Shown: positions 1 to 8,371, numbered from the stretch's first letter. The stretch is 64,000 nt of DNA from Desulfospira sp963664655 (GCA_963664655.2 OY761554.1:4278001-4342000), one strand, 5' to 3'. Notes: generated from the letters alone by a model not told the origin. Made by a program: numbers and translations.

Positions 1-806
1 GGAAGCTCAGGGCCCGGCGGTGTTTTGTCCCATCCGGAATTAACCAGCCAGTCCCGGACGGCCTGTTTGTCATAGCTGTTCTGTCCCCTGCCCGGCTCAT
101 AGTCATCCAGGGGCCAGAACCTTGATGAATCCGGGGTCATGATCTCGTCAATAAGGATAATCTGATCATCCAGCAGCCCGAATTCAAACTTTGTATCGGC
201 AATAATGATCCCTTTTTCAAGGGCCAGCTTGGCCCCTTTGTTGTAGATGGCAAGGCTCAAATCCCGTAATTTTTCAGCGGTTTTTCTGCCTAAAAGGGTA
301 ATGGTTTCTTCAAAGGAGATATTGATATCATGGTCCCCGACCTCAGCCTTGGTTGAGGGGGTGAACAAGGGGGTTGCCAGTTTTTCGGATTCTTTAAGGC
401 CCTGGGGCAGTTCAATACCGCACACATGGCCTTCCTTGAGATAAGACGACCATCCGGAGCCTGTGATATATCCCCGGACAATACATTCCACTTCAAAGGG
501 CTTTGCCTTTTTGACCAGCATGCTGCGCTTGTCTAAAGCATCCTTGTAGGCCTTGAATTCATCCGGATACTGATTGACATCCACGGTAATGATATGGTTC
601 TTGATGATATCTTCCACCTGTTTGAACCAGAACACCGATATCTGGTTTAAGACCTTTCCCTTGTCCGGGATCAGGTCGGGCAGCACCACATCAAAGGCGG
701 ACAGCCGGTCTGTGGTCACCATTAGAAGGGCATCCCCGGTATCAAAAATATCCCTTACTTTTCCCTGCCGGACCATGGGCAGGTCATCGTTTATTGTCGA
801 TGTCAT
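1..806 (-). CDS. purC: Phosphoribosylaminoimidazole-succinocarboxamide synthase (SAICAR synthase), C-terminus cut by window edge
   Basis: PurC joins aspartate to CAIR with ATP in de novo purine synthesis in the cytoplasm. I translated the minus strand from an ATG at 806; the frame stays open for 268 codons to the window edge. The N-terminus carries GKVRDIFDTGDALLMVTTDR followed by LSAFDVVLP, then ECIVRGYITGSGW, TPSTKAEVGDHD and IADTKFEFG. These are hallmarks of the longer (about 300-residue, yeast Ade1-like) SAICAR synthase type. AAGGAG lies just upstream of the start. An alternative ATG at 810 hits a stop after eight codons. The last visible part, LDDYEPGRGQNSYDKQ, is near the family C-terminus, so only a few tens of residues should be missing. 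Confidence 0.95.
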   Translation of the reverse strand, partial: MTSTINDDLPMVRQGKVRDIFDTGDALLMVTTDRLSAFDVVLPDLIPDKGKVLNQISVFWFKQVEDIIKNHIITVDVNQYPDEFKAYKDALDKRSMLVKKAKPFEVECIVRGYITGSGWSSYLKEGHVCGIELPQGLKESEKLATPLFTPSTKAEVGDHDINISFEETITLLGRKTAEKLRDLSLAIYNKGAKLALEKGIIIADTKFEFGLLDDQIILIDEIMTPDSSRFWPLDDYEPGRGQNSYDKQAVRDWLVNSGWDKTPPGPEL

Positions 807-1145
807 TCATTTTTCTCCTTGTTCATTCTTCCTTACCGGCACACCTGCCCCAAACGGGCAGTGGCTGACGAATACCATTTTATCCGCCAGGCAAGGCCGG
901 TTGAGCGGCTTACCGCTTTTTACTGGGCGTCTGGCTCTCACTAGTTTAGAAAGCCTTTAAATATTTTTTAAATTTCAAATATGTTTGGCTATTACTTGAC
1001 GATCAATACCAAATCATCATATGGTTATCAACACTTTTCATCAGCATCCATTCCCCCTGGCAAATCTTTGCCAACGGCGGTTGATGCTGGCTTTAAGGTT
1101 TCAACGTTTATTGATGATCTGCAATGTTCAAAAATGAGGTCGATT
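807..1145. other. Intergenic region between divergent purC and tolC-like gene
   Basis: No convincing gene. On the minus strand a GTG-started open frame of about 45 codons (roughly 813-945) ends with its TGA overlapping the purC start region, in AAATGAATGACA. It could be a translated leader but has no recognised family. A weak promoter-like pair for the tolC gene is TTGACG at 996-1001 with ATATGG 17 nt later. The open frame upstream of 1146 is not counted as coding because it has no signal peptide and no RBS. Confidence 0.4.
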
Positions 1146-2450
1146 ATGAGAATCACCGTGTGGGGTCTGTTTTGGGGTCAGATTTTAATTTTATGGTTAT
1201 CCCTTAATGCAGCCGTTGCCGGACCCGGGCCATTATACGCTTTAAATGATCTTTGCCGTGAAGCCGCAAAGAATGCCGAACAAATTCAGATGGCCCAGGA
1301 AAATGTGACCATTGCCGAGGATGAAAAAAACCGGGCACTTTCGGTTCTTACCCCCAGGATCAGCACTTTCGGCAGCGTTGTAAACCATAAACACGACAGC
1401 CAGTCCTATCCGGATTCCACCACATTAGGGATAAACTTAACCCAGTCCTTTACCATCAACGGCAAAGAGCTGACCGCTTACAACTACACCAAAAAAGGGA
1501 TTGAGAAAAGTGAGTTTGCCTTGGAACGGGTTAAGGCGGATTATTTGTTCAGCGTGGCCGAGTCTTATTTTCAGACCTTGAGTGCCAAACGCAAAAAAGA
1601 AATAGCCGTGGCCGATATGGACCGGCTCAAAACCCACAGGGACTCGGTTAAAGAAAAGCTTTCTGTGGGGTCTGTGACCAAAACCGATCTTTACCGGGCT
1701 GAAGCCGAACTGTCCAAAGCCCGGACCTCTCTGGTTACCTCAGAACACGGGATCCAGCAGGGAAAGGCCCGGATTGCCAGACTGGCCGGCATTGATCATG
1801 AATTTTCCATTTCAGCGGAACATGCCGGGACCTTGAAAAATTTTCATCCCACTTTGGACGGGATTAAGGCGGCAGCCCTTGAAAACCGGAATGAAATCAA
1901 AGAAGCCCGGAAAGACCTGGAAAGGGCCATGGACAATGTCAAATATGAAAAAGGCGATTACTGGCCGGTCTTAAGCCTGGAAGCCGGATACAAGGACTCG
2001 GATATTTCCTATGATGCCGGATCACAGGATAATGACCTTAACGTATATGATCCCTATATTCAGGCCCAGCTGGTCTTTACCCTTTATGACGGCGGCTTGA
2101 GAAGCGCCCAGATCTCCCAGGCCAGGGCAAGGGAGCGGCAGGCCAGTCAGAACCTTGAAAGCGTCAAAAACGATATTGTATTGCAGGCAAAGGTCGCTTT
2201 CCTGGAGTATGAAACCGCCAGAAACACCCTGATCAATCTTCAGGATGAATTAAAATCCGCCAATGAAAACTATAATGCGGTTAAAATGCAGTTTAAATAC
2301 GGCATGGCGGACAGCATTGACATGATGGATGCCAACACCCTTCTGGTCACCGCTGAACGAAGCATTTCCGATGCCCAGTACGCCCTTGTTCTGGCCTCCT
2401 TGAAAATCAAATATATCAAGAGTGAGCTGACAGAATACCTGCTTAATTAA
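1146..2450 (+). CDS. TolC-family outer membrane channel protein
   Basis: Likely the outer-membrane exit duct of a type I secretion or RND/ABC efflux system. I chose ATG 1146 because GAGG sits 6 nt upstream and it opens directly into a signal peptide (ITVWGLFWGQILILWLS, then AAVAG); the frame is open back to 981 but that part is not export-like. The mature part of about 410 residues has the two repeated alpha-helical hairpin halves of outer membrane efflux proteins. There are heptad-rich stretches (AKRKKEIAVADMDRLKTHRD, SVTKTDLYRAEAELSKAR) and the typical second-half motif FTLYDGGLRSAQISQARA. Length 434 fits the family. No inner-membrane or adaptor partner is adjacent, so the exported substrate cannot be named. 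Confidence 0.88.
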   Translation: MRITVWGLFWGQILILWLSLNAAVAGPGPLYALNDLCREAAKNAEQIQMAQENVTIAEDEKNRALSVLTPRISTFGSVVNHKHDSQSYPDSTTLGINLTQSFTINGKELTAYNYTKKGIEKSEFALERVKADYLFSVAESYFQTLSAKRKKEIAVADMDRLKTHRDSVKEKLSVGSVTKTDLYRAEAELSKARTSLVTSEHGIQQGKARIARLAGIDHEFSISAEHAGTLKNFHPTLDGIKAAALENRNEIKEARKDLERAMDNVKYEKGDYWPVLSLEAGYKDSDISYDAGSQDNDLNVYDPYIQAQLVFTLYDGGLRSAQISQARARERQASQNLESVKNDIVLQAKVAFLEYETARNTLINLQDELKSANENYNAVKMQFKYGMADSIDMMDANTLLVTAERSISDAQYALVLASLKIKYIKSELTEYLLN

Positions 2451-2594
2451 GTGAATTCCGGTTCAATGGATTTCATCCCGGGGTAAAAATTTTTATTTAA
2501 GGTTAAGTGGCTACAAATATTTCATTAATGCGGCTTTCCCGGCATCAGACCCCATGGACAGGCTCTGAATCTGCAATGTTTTCAGCATGTAAGC

Positions 2595-2623
2595 TTGACT
2601 TGACCTGAAGCTTGAAATATTGT
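2595..2623 (+). promoter_or_regulatory. Predicted sigma-70-type promoter for the small gene at 2701
   Basis: TTGACT at 2595-2600 and TATTGT at 2618-2623 are separated by exactly 17 nt, about 75 nt before the start codon. It sits in a short inverted repeat with AAGCTTGA and GAAGCTT. Seen by eye only. Confidence 0.45.
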
Positions 2624-2700
2624 TTGATTAAATTTCAGATCAGCGACTGCACAGCGACAGCAGCGTAGCGTAACAAAAAAAATGAAAAAAGGAGTTAGCC

Positions 2701-3015
2701 ATGTACGAAATCATTGCAAATCCTGAAGACTACCAGATTGATCACCTGATTAACGGTACCGGCAACGCCAACATTGAACTGTCCCAGGAAGACCGGGACA
2801 AATGGGCCAATGAGGTGGTGAATTTCAGTGAACGGTTAATGGAGCTTGCCAAAAAATCAAAGGTCCTGGCCGATCTGTTAAGTTCCAAAGAGCCCATCGC
2901 CGCCACCCCGGCATCCTTAAAAACATTGAAGATTCAGCTTTTTATGATCAACGATTCCCTGAACTCAGCACTTGAAATTTCTGAAAAACTGGAAACGGAC
3001 ATCATCAAAAAATAG
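2701..3015 (+). CDS. Small protein of unknown function (104 aa)
   Basis: I do not recognise this family. It is supported as a gene by AAGGAG 7 nt before ATG 2701, an upstream promoter-like pair (2595-2623) and a coding-like amino acid mix. The protein is acidic in its first half (NIELSQEDRDKWANEVVNF), largely helical by composition, and has no signal peptide, membrane segment or cysteine. A Pro/Ala-rich hinge (EPIAATPAS, residues about 62-70) separates two probable helices, and it ends ILK-like in charged residues (ETDIIKK). It converges on aroC with only 5 nt between stop codons and no visible terminator between them, so the two transcripts probably overlap at their 3' ends. Confidence 0.7.
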   Translation: MYEIIANPEDYQIDHLINGTGNANIELSQEDRDKWANEVVNFSERLMELAKKSKVLADLLSSKEPIAATPASLKTLKIQLFMINDSLNSALEISEKLETDIIKK

Positions 3016-3020
3016 CCGTT

Positions 3021-4073
3021 TCAGGAAATTGATTTTTGCCTTAACAAATGGTCTGCCAGAACCAGCGAAAGCATGGACTCGCAGACCATGTTAATTCTGG
3101 GAATGGCGCTGATATCATGCCGCCCCGTTGTGGAAATGGTAGTGGGTTCACGGGTCTGTGTAAGGGTCTTTTGAACCTTTAAAATAGAGGGGATGGGTTT
3201 GACATGAACCCTTGCCACAATCTCATCCCCATTGGAGATGCCGGCCAGAATTCCGCCGGCATGGTTGGTTTCAAATCCGTTGGGCGTAATCTGGTCATTG
3301 TTCTCATACCCGGTCATCCGGGCCGCCTCAATGCCTGACCCAATTTCAACCGCTTTGACCGCACCGATACTCATCAGGGCCTTGGCAATATCGGCATCCA
3401 ATTTATCAAACACAGGATCTCCAAGCCCTGCAGGGACATTGAAGGCCCTGATTTCAACCACCCCGCCAAGGGAGTCTCCCTGTTCTTTGACCTGGTCAAT
3501 TCTTTTTTCCATGGCCATGGCCGCCCTGGGGTCGGCGCACCGCAGGGAGCTGGTTTCAAGGAATTCAGGATCAAAGGTGGTGGCCTCAACCCTGCCTAAG
3601 GCCAGGGTATGGCTCATCACACGGATCTGATGCCTGGCCAGCACAAGCCCTGCCACAGCACCCGCGGCCACCCGGGCCGCCGTTTCCCTTGCCGATGCCC
3701 TGCCCCCGCCCCGGTAATCCCGGATCCCGTATTTTTTGGTGTAAGAATAATCCCCGTGCCCCGGCCTGAAGAGATTTGCAATATCATCATAGGACCTGGA
3801 CCGGGCATCCTGGTTTTCAATGAGAATCATGATGGGGGTCCCGGTGGTCCGGTTTTCAAAGGTGCCGGAAAGGATGTTCGGGCGGTCCGGTTCTTTTCTT
3901 TTGGTAGAGGCCGGGCCTTTGCCGGGCTTGCGTTTATCCAAAGCCTTTTGAATCATGGCCTCGGTAATGGGAAGGCCCGGCGGGCAACCCTGGATGACCA
4001 CGCCCAATGCCGGGCCGTGGGATTCGCCAAAGGTGGTGATCTGAAATGCTTTTCCAAAACTTGATCCTGACAT
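3021..4073 (-). CDS. aroC: Chorismate synthase
   Basis: AroC converts EPSP to chorismate using reduced FMN, the last step of the shikimate pathway. The 350-residue length is usual. Visible signatures are SFGKAFQITTFGESHGPALG at the N-terminus, RPGHGDYSYTKKYGIRDYRG, GGRASARETAARVAAGAVAG (the FMN- and EPSP-binding core) and GRHDISAIPRI near the C-terminus. It is the last gene of the pheA-aroE-aroA-aroK-aroC operon, 29 nt after aroK; that gap lies within a TTAGC-rich spacer. The start at 4073 follows GAGGACCCC. No oddities in the protein. Confidence 0.97.
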   Translation of the reverse strand: MSGSSFGKAFQITTFGESHGPALGVVIQGCPPGLPITEAMIQKALDKRKPGKGPASTKRKEPDRPNILSGTFENRTTGTPIMILIENQDARSRSYDDIANLFRPGHGDYSYTKKYGIRDYRGGGRASARETAARVAAGAVAGLVLARHQIRVMSHTLALGRVEATTFDPEFLETSSLRCADPRAAMAMEKRIDQVKEQGDSLGGVVEIRAFNVPAGLGDPVFDKLDADIAKALMSIGAVKAVEIGSGIEAARMTGYENNDQITPNGFETNHAGGILAGISNGDEIVARVHVKPIPSILKVQKTLTQTREPTTISTTGRHDISAIPRINMVCESMLSLVLADHLLRQKSIS

Positions 4074-4088
4074 GGGGTCCTCGCGGGT

Positions 4089-4120
4089 TTAGCTGTTAGC
4101 CTTTAGCCATTAGCGGTTAG
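4089..4120. repeat. TTAGC-rich intergenic spacer repeat, copy 1
   Basis: A run of near-identical TTAGCNNTTAGC units. It overlaps the aroK stop: the last AroK residues NLTANG and its stop codon are encoded by the repeat. Related tracts lie at 4662-4691 and, inverted, at 14702-14729. Confidence 0.6.
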
Positions 4121-4654
4121 ATTTTTAAAATTTTCCATATGCTGTTGAATCTGCCGGGCCGCCTGGTCCGGGGAAAGGGCCTTTGTATCAATGGAAAACC
4201 TGGCGGTTTCCTGGTACAGGGGGCTCCTTTCCGCCAACAGGGCAACGGTTTCCTGATAAATGGGGCTCCGGGTCAGGGCAGGCCTTGAAGACTGTCCTCT
4301 GGTGTCCTGTCCCAGCCGTTCAATGATCACGGCTGGCTCGGCCTTAAGCCACACAGCAGTTCCCTTTTCCCTGATCAGCTTCCGGTTTTCAGGATCAAGG
4401 ACAATACCGCCGCCGGTGGAAATCACCTGCCCGGCATGGCCCGTGGCCTGGTTGGCAAGGGCTTCAAGGGCATGGGCTTCCTTGTGTCTGAAACAGGGCC
4501 ATCCGTTCTTTTTTACCATCGCTTCAATAGACATCCCGGCCTGTTCCTGAACCACCTGGTCTGTATCCCAGAACGCATATTCAAAAAGATCCGCCAAAAT
4601 CGTTCCAATGGTGGTCTTCCCCGTACACCGGTATCCAATCAAAAAAATATTCAT
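4103..4654 (-). CDS. aroK: Shikimate kinase
   Basis: Phosphorylates shikimate at the 3-hydroxyl with ATP. The N-terminal P-loop GYRCTGKTTIG (residues 7-17) is followed by FWDTDQVVQEQAGMSI (the DxD magnesium/shikimate region) and VISTGGGIVLDPENR (shikimate-binding GGG). The lid region has an Arg-rich stretch, ERLGQDTRGQSSRPALT. At 183 residues it is slightly longer than typical AroK/AroL. The extra length includes the final NLTANG, which is read from a repeat tract, suggesting that the original stop codon was replaced when the repeat arrived. It sits third-to-fourth in the aromatic operon, between aroA (89-nt gap, again holding a repeat) and aroC. Confidence 0.95.
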   Translation of the reverse strand: MNIFLIGYRCTGKTTIGTILADLFEYAFWDTDQVVQEQAGMSIEAMVKKNGWPCFRHKEAHALEALANQATGHAGQVISTGGGIVLDPENRKLIREKGTAVWLKAEPAVIIERLGQDTRGQSSRPALTRSPIYQETVALLAERSPLYQETARFSIDTKALSPDQAARQIQQHMENFKNLTANG

Positions 4655-4661
4655 GGCATTT

Positions 4662-4691
4662 TTAGTTGTTAGCCTTTAGCCGTTAGCGGTT
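4662..4691. repeat. TTAGC-rich intergenic spacer repeat, copy 2
   Basis: Second copy of the TTAGC-type tract, in the aroA-aroK gap, same orientation as the tract at 4089-4120 and differing from it at a few positions. It is followed by a CCGGTCTCC-type simple tract (about 4705-4738). Confidence 0.6.
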
Positions 4692-4743
4692 CACCCCGAT
4701 TGTGAAATCCGGTCTCCCGTTTCCGGTCTCCGGCTTCCCCTTA

Positions 4744-6000
4744 TTATAATTTCTCAAAAATATCCCAGTACCCGGGAAATGATTTTTCCACGCAACCGGG
4801 ATTTTCAATTTCCATGCCCGGGACCACAAGGCCGGCCAGAGAAAAGGCCATGGCAATCCGATGATCGTTAAAGGTCTCAATGAACGCCCCTTTAGGGCTT
4901 CCCCCAACAATCGACATCCAGTCCTCCCCCTGCCGGGCATCAATTCCCATTTTCAACAGCCCAGAGACCACGGCATCAATCCGGTCACACTCTTTTTCCC
5001 TTAAATGGGCGATGTTGGTGATCCGGGTTTCCCCTTTGGCAAAGGCGGCGGTAACCGCAATGGCCGGGACCGCGTCCGGCGTATCGGACATGTCCACATC
5101 CACCCCGGTCAGTCCATTCCCTCTGACAGCGGCACAGCGGTCTTTAAATTCCAGGGCAGCGCCCATTTTTTCTAAAATATATATCTGTTTAAAATCTCCC
5201 TGCAAAGAGTCTTTTTGAACGTTTTCCACATAAATGGCCTGTCCGGTGATGGCCCCGGCCGCCCAGAAATACCCGGCATTGGAGAGGTCCGGTTCCACAA
5301 AAAAGGTCCCGGGTTCATAAGACTGTCTCCCGGGCACCGCATACCGGGTGGCGTCAAGGCGCATGGCATCGACTTTAAACTGTTTCATGATATCCAGGGT
5401 AAGGTCAATGTAAGGAGAGGAGACCGGGGGGCCGGTTAACTGAATGTTAAGGCCGTTCTCAAAAAAAGGGCCGATCATGAGAAGGCTGGACAAATACTGG
5501 CTGGATCTTGAACAATCAAGCAAGGTATCCCCCCCCTTAAGGTTTCCCCCCTGAATGGTGATGGGCGGGGTCCCCTGGGCATTGTCAGACCTGGCGCTGA
5601 TTTGAAGCATTTCAAGGGCGTCCAGCAGTTCTTTCATGGGGCGGCGGCACATTCTCTGATCCCCGGTCAGGGTATAGGCCGTGGTGCCAAGGGCGGCCAT
5701 TCCGGCCAGAAGCCGCATGGACGTCCCGGAATTGCCCAGGTAAATGGCCCCGTCAAAGGGAACAGGGCTGCCGTTAAAGCCCTTGATTTCGATGGCATTT
5801 GGACCGGTTTCCCTGATGTGGGCACCCATATGGGAAAGGCCCTGGCAAGTCAAGGAAATGTCCTGGCTTTCAAGAAGATTGGAAATGTTTGAAACGCCTC
5901 CTGAAAGGGCGGCACAGATCAGCATCCGGTGAGAGATGCTTTTTGATCCCGGCACGGTAACCGTCTGATCTTTAATGGGTCTTGGAATTATTTGTTTCAT
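4744..6000 (-). CDS. aroA: 3-phosphoshikimate 1-carboxyvinyltransferase (EPSP synthase)
   Basis: Transfers enolpyruvate from PEP to shikimate 3-phosphate. At 418 residues it is the normal length. Motifs in order: VPGSKSISHRMLICAAL (residues about 14-30, substrate lysine and Ser), LGNSGTSMRLLAGMAAL (PEP/glyphosate loop), GDQRMCRRPM, DCSRSSQYLSSLLM, and near the C-terminus REKECDRI and FNDHRIAMAFSLAGL. The loop has GNSGTSMR where E. coli has GNAGTAMR. Compared with class I sequences, the DRI and NDHR motifs are intact. It is second after aroE in the operon (23-nt gap), with aroK following. The cytoplasmic enzyme has no signal peptide. Confidence 0.97.
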   Translation of the reverse strand: MKQIIPRPIKDQTVTVPGSKSISHRMLICAALSGGVSNISNLLESQDISLTCQGLSHMGAHIRETGPNAIEIKGFNGSPVPFDGAIYLGNSGTSMRLLAGMAALGTTAYTLTGDQRMCRRPMKELLDALEMLQISARSDNAQGTPPITIQGGNLKGGDTLLDCSRSSQYLSSLLMIGPFFENGLNIQLTGPPVSSPYIDLTLDIMKQFKVDAMRLDATRYAVPGRQSYEPGTFFVEPDLSNAGYFWAAGAITGQAIYVENVQKDSLQGDFKQIYILEKMGAALEFKDRCAAVRGNGLTGVDVDMSDTPDAVPAIAVTAAFAKGETRITNIAHLREKECDRIDAVVSGLLKMGIDARQGEDWMSIVGGSPKGAFIETFNDHRIAMAFSLAGLVVPGMEIENPGCVEKSFPGYWDIFEKL

Positions 6001-6023
6001 CCTTCATCCTTTAGGACATCCTT

Positions 6024-6866
6024 TCAGACATCATTGTAACTATTCAGCGTGGTGCGCATCAGATGCTGATCCGGTTCAATGCCGGTCCACAGCTTAAACT
6101 GGGCCGCGGCCTGGGCAATGAACATGGCAAGCCCGTCCACCACATGGCAGCCTTTTTGCCTGGCGGCCCGGATCAGCCGGGTGTCCGGCGGGGTATACAC
6201 CACATCCATCACCACCATTTCAGGCTTAAGGCATGACAGGGGAACCGGAACCTGATCCATGGCCGGTGCCATCCCGATACTGGTGGTGTTAATAAGAATA
6301 TCCGCCTGAATTTGAGCCATGTCTTCGAGGGGGCAAAACCTTCCCTGGTACTGGCCGGCAAGCGCCATGCCCTTTTGCGCGGTCCGGTTGGCAATCACCA
6401 GACGGCCTTTGTTTTTCCATATGCCATAGGCCACCGCTTTGGCAGCCCCCCCGGCCCCGATAATGCAAACGGTTTTACCGGCAATGCCAAAGGATTTAAG
6501 GGGGTCCACAGCCGCCTTTGAATCGGTATTGTACCCCAACAGGGTGCCCTGGTCATTGACAATGGTATTCACGGCCCCCATGTCCCGGGCCTCGGGGTCG
6601 ATCCAGTCCAGGTGATCCATAACCCCCGCCTTGAACGGAATGGTAACGGATGCCCCCTTTATATTCAGGCTTCTGATGGCGTCAATACAGCTTTTGGCAT
6701 CCGGCGGTTCAAAGGCCAGGTATACCGCATTTATGCCCTGACGGGCAAATGCCCTGTTGTGAACCAGTGGGCTTTGGCTGTGGGATACCGGGCTTCCCAT
6801 CACACCGTACAATTGTGTGGCGGCATTGATCTGTTGATTCATGTGATGTTCAAAATCCATTTTCAT
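6024..6866 (-). CDS. aroE: Shikimate dehydrogenase (NADP+)
   Basis: Reduces 3-dehydroshikimate to shikimate. The N-terminal substrate domain shows GVMGSPVSHSQSPLVHNRAF (shikimate-binding Ser pair), NIKGASVTIPFKAGVM (catalytic Lys) and GAVNTIVNDQGTLLGYNTDS. The Rossmann half has CIIGAGGAAKAVAYG and IANRTAQKG, where the NRT motif indicates NADP preference. The C-terminus has DGLAMFIAQAAAQFKLWTG. ATG 6866 is taken as start, although ATG 6860 or 6842 are possible because none has a strong SD. It starts 9 nt after the restored pheA stop, consistent with translational coupling. 280 residues is normal for the family. Confidence 0.96.
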   Translation of the reverse strand: MKMDFEHHMNQQINAATQLYGVMGSPVSHSQSPLVHNRAFARQGINAVYLAFEPPDAKSCIDAIRSLNIKGASVTIPFKAGVMDHLDWIDPEARDMGAVNTIVNDQGTLLGYNTDSKAAVDPLKSFGIAGKTVCIIGAGGAAKAVAYGIWKNKGRLVIANRTAQKGMALAGQYQGRFCPLEDMAQIQADILINTTSIGMAPAMDQVPVPLSCLKPEMVVMDVVYTPPDTRLIRAARQKGCHVVDGLAMFIAQAAAQFKLWTGIEPDQHLMRTTLNSYNDV

Positions 6867-6875
6867 ATGTCATCA

Positions 6876-8017
6876 TTAACGGTTCGAATCCCTTAACCCG
6901 CTGTCCATGGGATAAGACCCCAAAACCCGCAAAGAAAGGCAGACGGACTTCAGCTGCTCAATGGTATCGGCAACCGCCGGGTCCTGAATATGCCCTTCAA
7001 TATCCATAAAAAAATAATAACTCCAGTTCTGGTTCCGGGTGGGCCTGGATTCAAGTTTGAGCATGTTGAGCCCGGCCTGATTTACCGGTTCAAGGGCCTT
7101 GAACAATGCCCCGGGCACATGGGAGGCGGCAAACATGACAGAGGTTTTATCTTTCCCGGTCGGGGGGGCATGTCTTTTCCAATAACCAGGAACCGGGTGA
7201 TATTTCCGGCATGGTCTTCAATAGACGTTTCAACCGGAAGCAGTTCATAAATATGGGCGGCCTTGCCGCTGGCAATAACGGCCCCTTCCGGATCACTGGC
7301 AACGGCCCTGGCTGCCAGGGCCGTTGAACCGGTTTCCTTGATGGGGGTGTTGGGAAATTTTTTTCTGAGCCACCCCTTGCACTGGGCCACGGCCTGGTGG
7401 TGGCCGTAAATTGTTTTTACGTTCAAAGGGTCTCCGGTCATGGACAGCAGATCATAGCTCACCGGTTCATAATGCTCGGCACAGATCTGCAAGGGATACA
7501 GTGCAAACAGGTCCAGGGTATGATTGACCGCCCCTTCAATGGAATTTTCAACCGGAACCACCCCGAAGCGGCTTTCTGTCTTCTCCACCTCCTTGAACAC
7601 GTCGTTGAGCCCGGGCTGACAAATAAAATTGCCCGAATGTTTAAAATGGGTTAAGGCCGCCATATGGGTCAACCCGGCTTCAGGCCCGAGAAAGGAGATT
7701 TTCTTGGGTTTTTGGATTTCACGGGTGGCCGTAATAATCACATTGAATATGTATTGAAGCAGGTCCCTGGAGGCCGGCCCCCGGTTCAGGGAAAACAGGT
7801 TCTCTATGACTTTTTTTTCCCTTTCCCGGTCCAGAACCCGCCCCCCTTTTTCCTGTTTGATCCGGCCCACCTGTCTGCCGATGGCAAGGCGCTGGTTGAT
7901 CAATTCCAGAATCCGGGCATCAATGGTGTCGATCTGTTTTCTTAAAGGGGCCAGGGCCTTTTCCCGGTCCTGGGAATTTGGACCATCTTCTCCAGGAACC
8001 GGCTTTTGAGTCTCCAT
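6876..8017 (-). CDS. pheA: Bifunctional chorismate mutase / prephenate dehydratase (P-protein), with an apparent frameshift
   Basis: Makes prephenate and then phenylpyruvate, committing chorismate to phenylalanine. Residues about 25-95 form an AroQ-type chorismate mutase (LRKQIDTIDARILELINQRL). Residues about 107-285 are prephenate dehydratase, from ISFLGPEAGLTHMAA through VVPVENSIEGAVNHTLDLF to NITRFLVIG. The ACT regulatory domain (KTSVMFAASHVPGALFKAL, LKLESRPTRN, FFMDIEGHI) lies in another frame after codon about 283. The break is at seven G (7162-7168); one more G restores ...PPTGKDKTSVMF and a 380-residue protein ending at 6876. As written, the product would stop near 7082 and lack the ACT domain. 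The start is ATG 8017, about 50 nt after the attenuator hairpin. It is the first gene of the aromatic operon. Confidence 0.9.
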
Positions 8018-8064
8018 ATCTTTTTTTTCCTTCAGCGCAGGGTCTGTTTACCTGAACACCTAAC

Positions 8065-8102
8065 AAAAAACCGCAACAAGATGAATCCTGCTGCGGTTTT
8101 TT
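8065..8102 (-). terminator. Attenuator terminator hairpin in the pheA operon leader
   Basis: On the minus strand CCGCAGCA, a 10-nt loop and TGTTGCGG form an 8-bp stem (one G.U) followed by six T. The stem is also flanked by six A, extending the duplex. It lies 29 nt downstream of the leader peptide stop and 47 nt upstream of the pheA start. Its 5' arm can pair instead with the end of the leader coding sequence (CTGTGGT with ACCGCAG), the arrangement expected of a transcription attenuator. Confidence 0.85.
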
Positions 8103-8128
8103 CTGGTCAGTTGCTTGAAAAGATCAGT

Positions 8129-8200
8129 TCACCACAGACAGAATCCCGTAAAATAATACCGGTAAAAATAAAAAAATATGTCTGTGAGGGTGATATGCAT
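8129..8200 (-). CDS. Phe/Tyr-rich leader peptide of the aromatic operon (pheL-like, 23 aa)
   Basis: A 24-codon frame beginning ATG CAT ATC ACC. Residues 8-17 read IFFYFYRYYF and the peptide ends GFCLW before TGA, giving five Phe, four Tyr and one Trp among 23 residues. Codons 5-7 (CACAGACA) can pair with codons 21-23 (TGTCTGTG), and the aromatic codons lie in the loop between. A ribosome stalled for charged tRNA-Phe or tRNA-Tyr would mask the first arm and release the second for antitermination. The Shine-Dalgarno region is weak (only AT-rich sequence before the ATG). Function is inferred from position, composition and the alternative hairpins; it shares these traits with enterobacterial pheL but I claim no homology. 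Confidence 0.85.
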   Translation of the reverse strand: MHITLTDIFFYFYRYYFTGFCLW

Positions 8201-8231
8201 TTCAAATTCTAATTTGTTGTTTGACCAGAAC

Positions 8232-8258
8232 CCTATAACCGGCCAAAAAATATGTCAA
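8232..8258 (-). promoter_or_regulatory. Predicted promoter of the pheA leader and operon
   Basis: On the minus strand a perfect TTGACA (8253-8258) is followed after 15 nt by TATAGG (8232-8237). The spacing is short, so the -10 call is tentative. Transcription would begin about 25 nt before the leader peptide ATG. Confidence 0.5.
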
Positions 8259-8286
8259 GATATTTATCTGCACGGGTCATGGGACT

Positions 8287-8371
8287 TTTCAGATAACCCC
8301 TTCCTTTAGGGGATGGTTTATCTCAATAAAAGGGACTTGGGGATTCCAGTATCCGTGGTTTCCCCAAGTCC
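8287..8371. repeat. Two adjacent inverted repeats upstream of the pheA promoter
   Basis: GGACTTGGGGA (8333-8343) and TCCCCAAGTCC (8361-8371) form a perfect 11-bp inverted repeat with a 17-nt loop. Just before it, AACCCCT...AGGGGATGG is enclosed by GATAA and TTTATC. No T tail follows, so these are not simple terminators. Confidence 0.5.

Noticed and set aside
3609..4064. Open frame of 151 codons antisense to aroC
   Set aside because: Overlaps conserved AroC motifs on the other strand, with no RBS and low-complexity Pro/Gly content.
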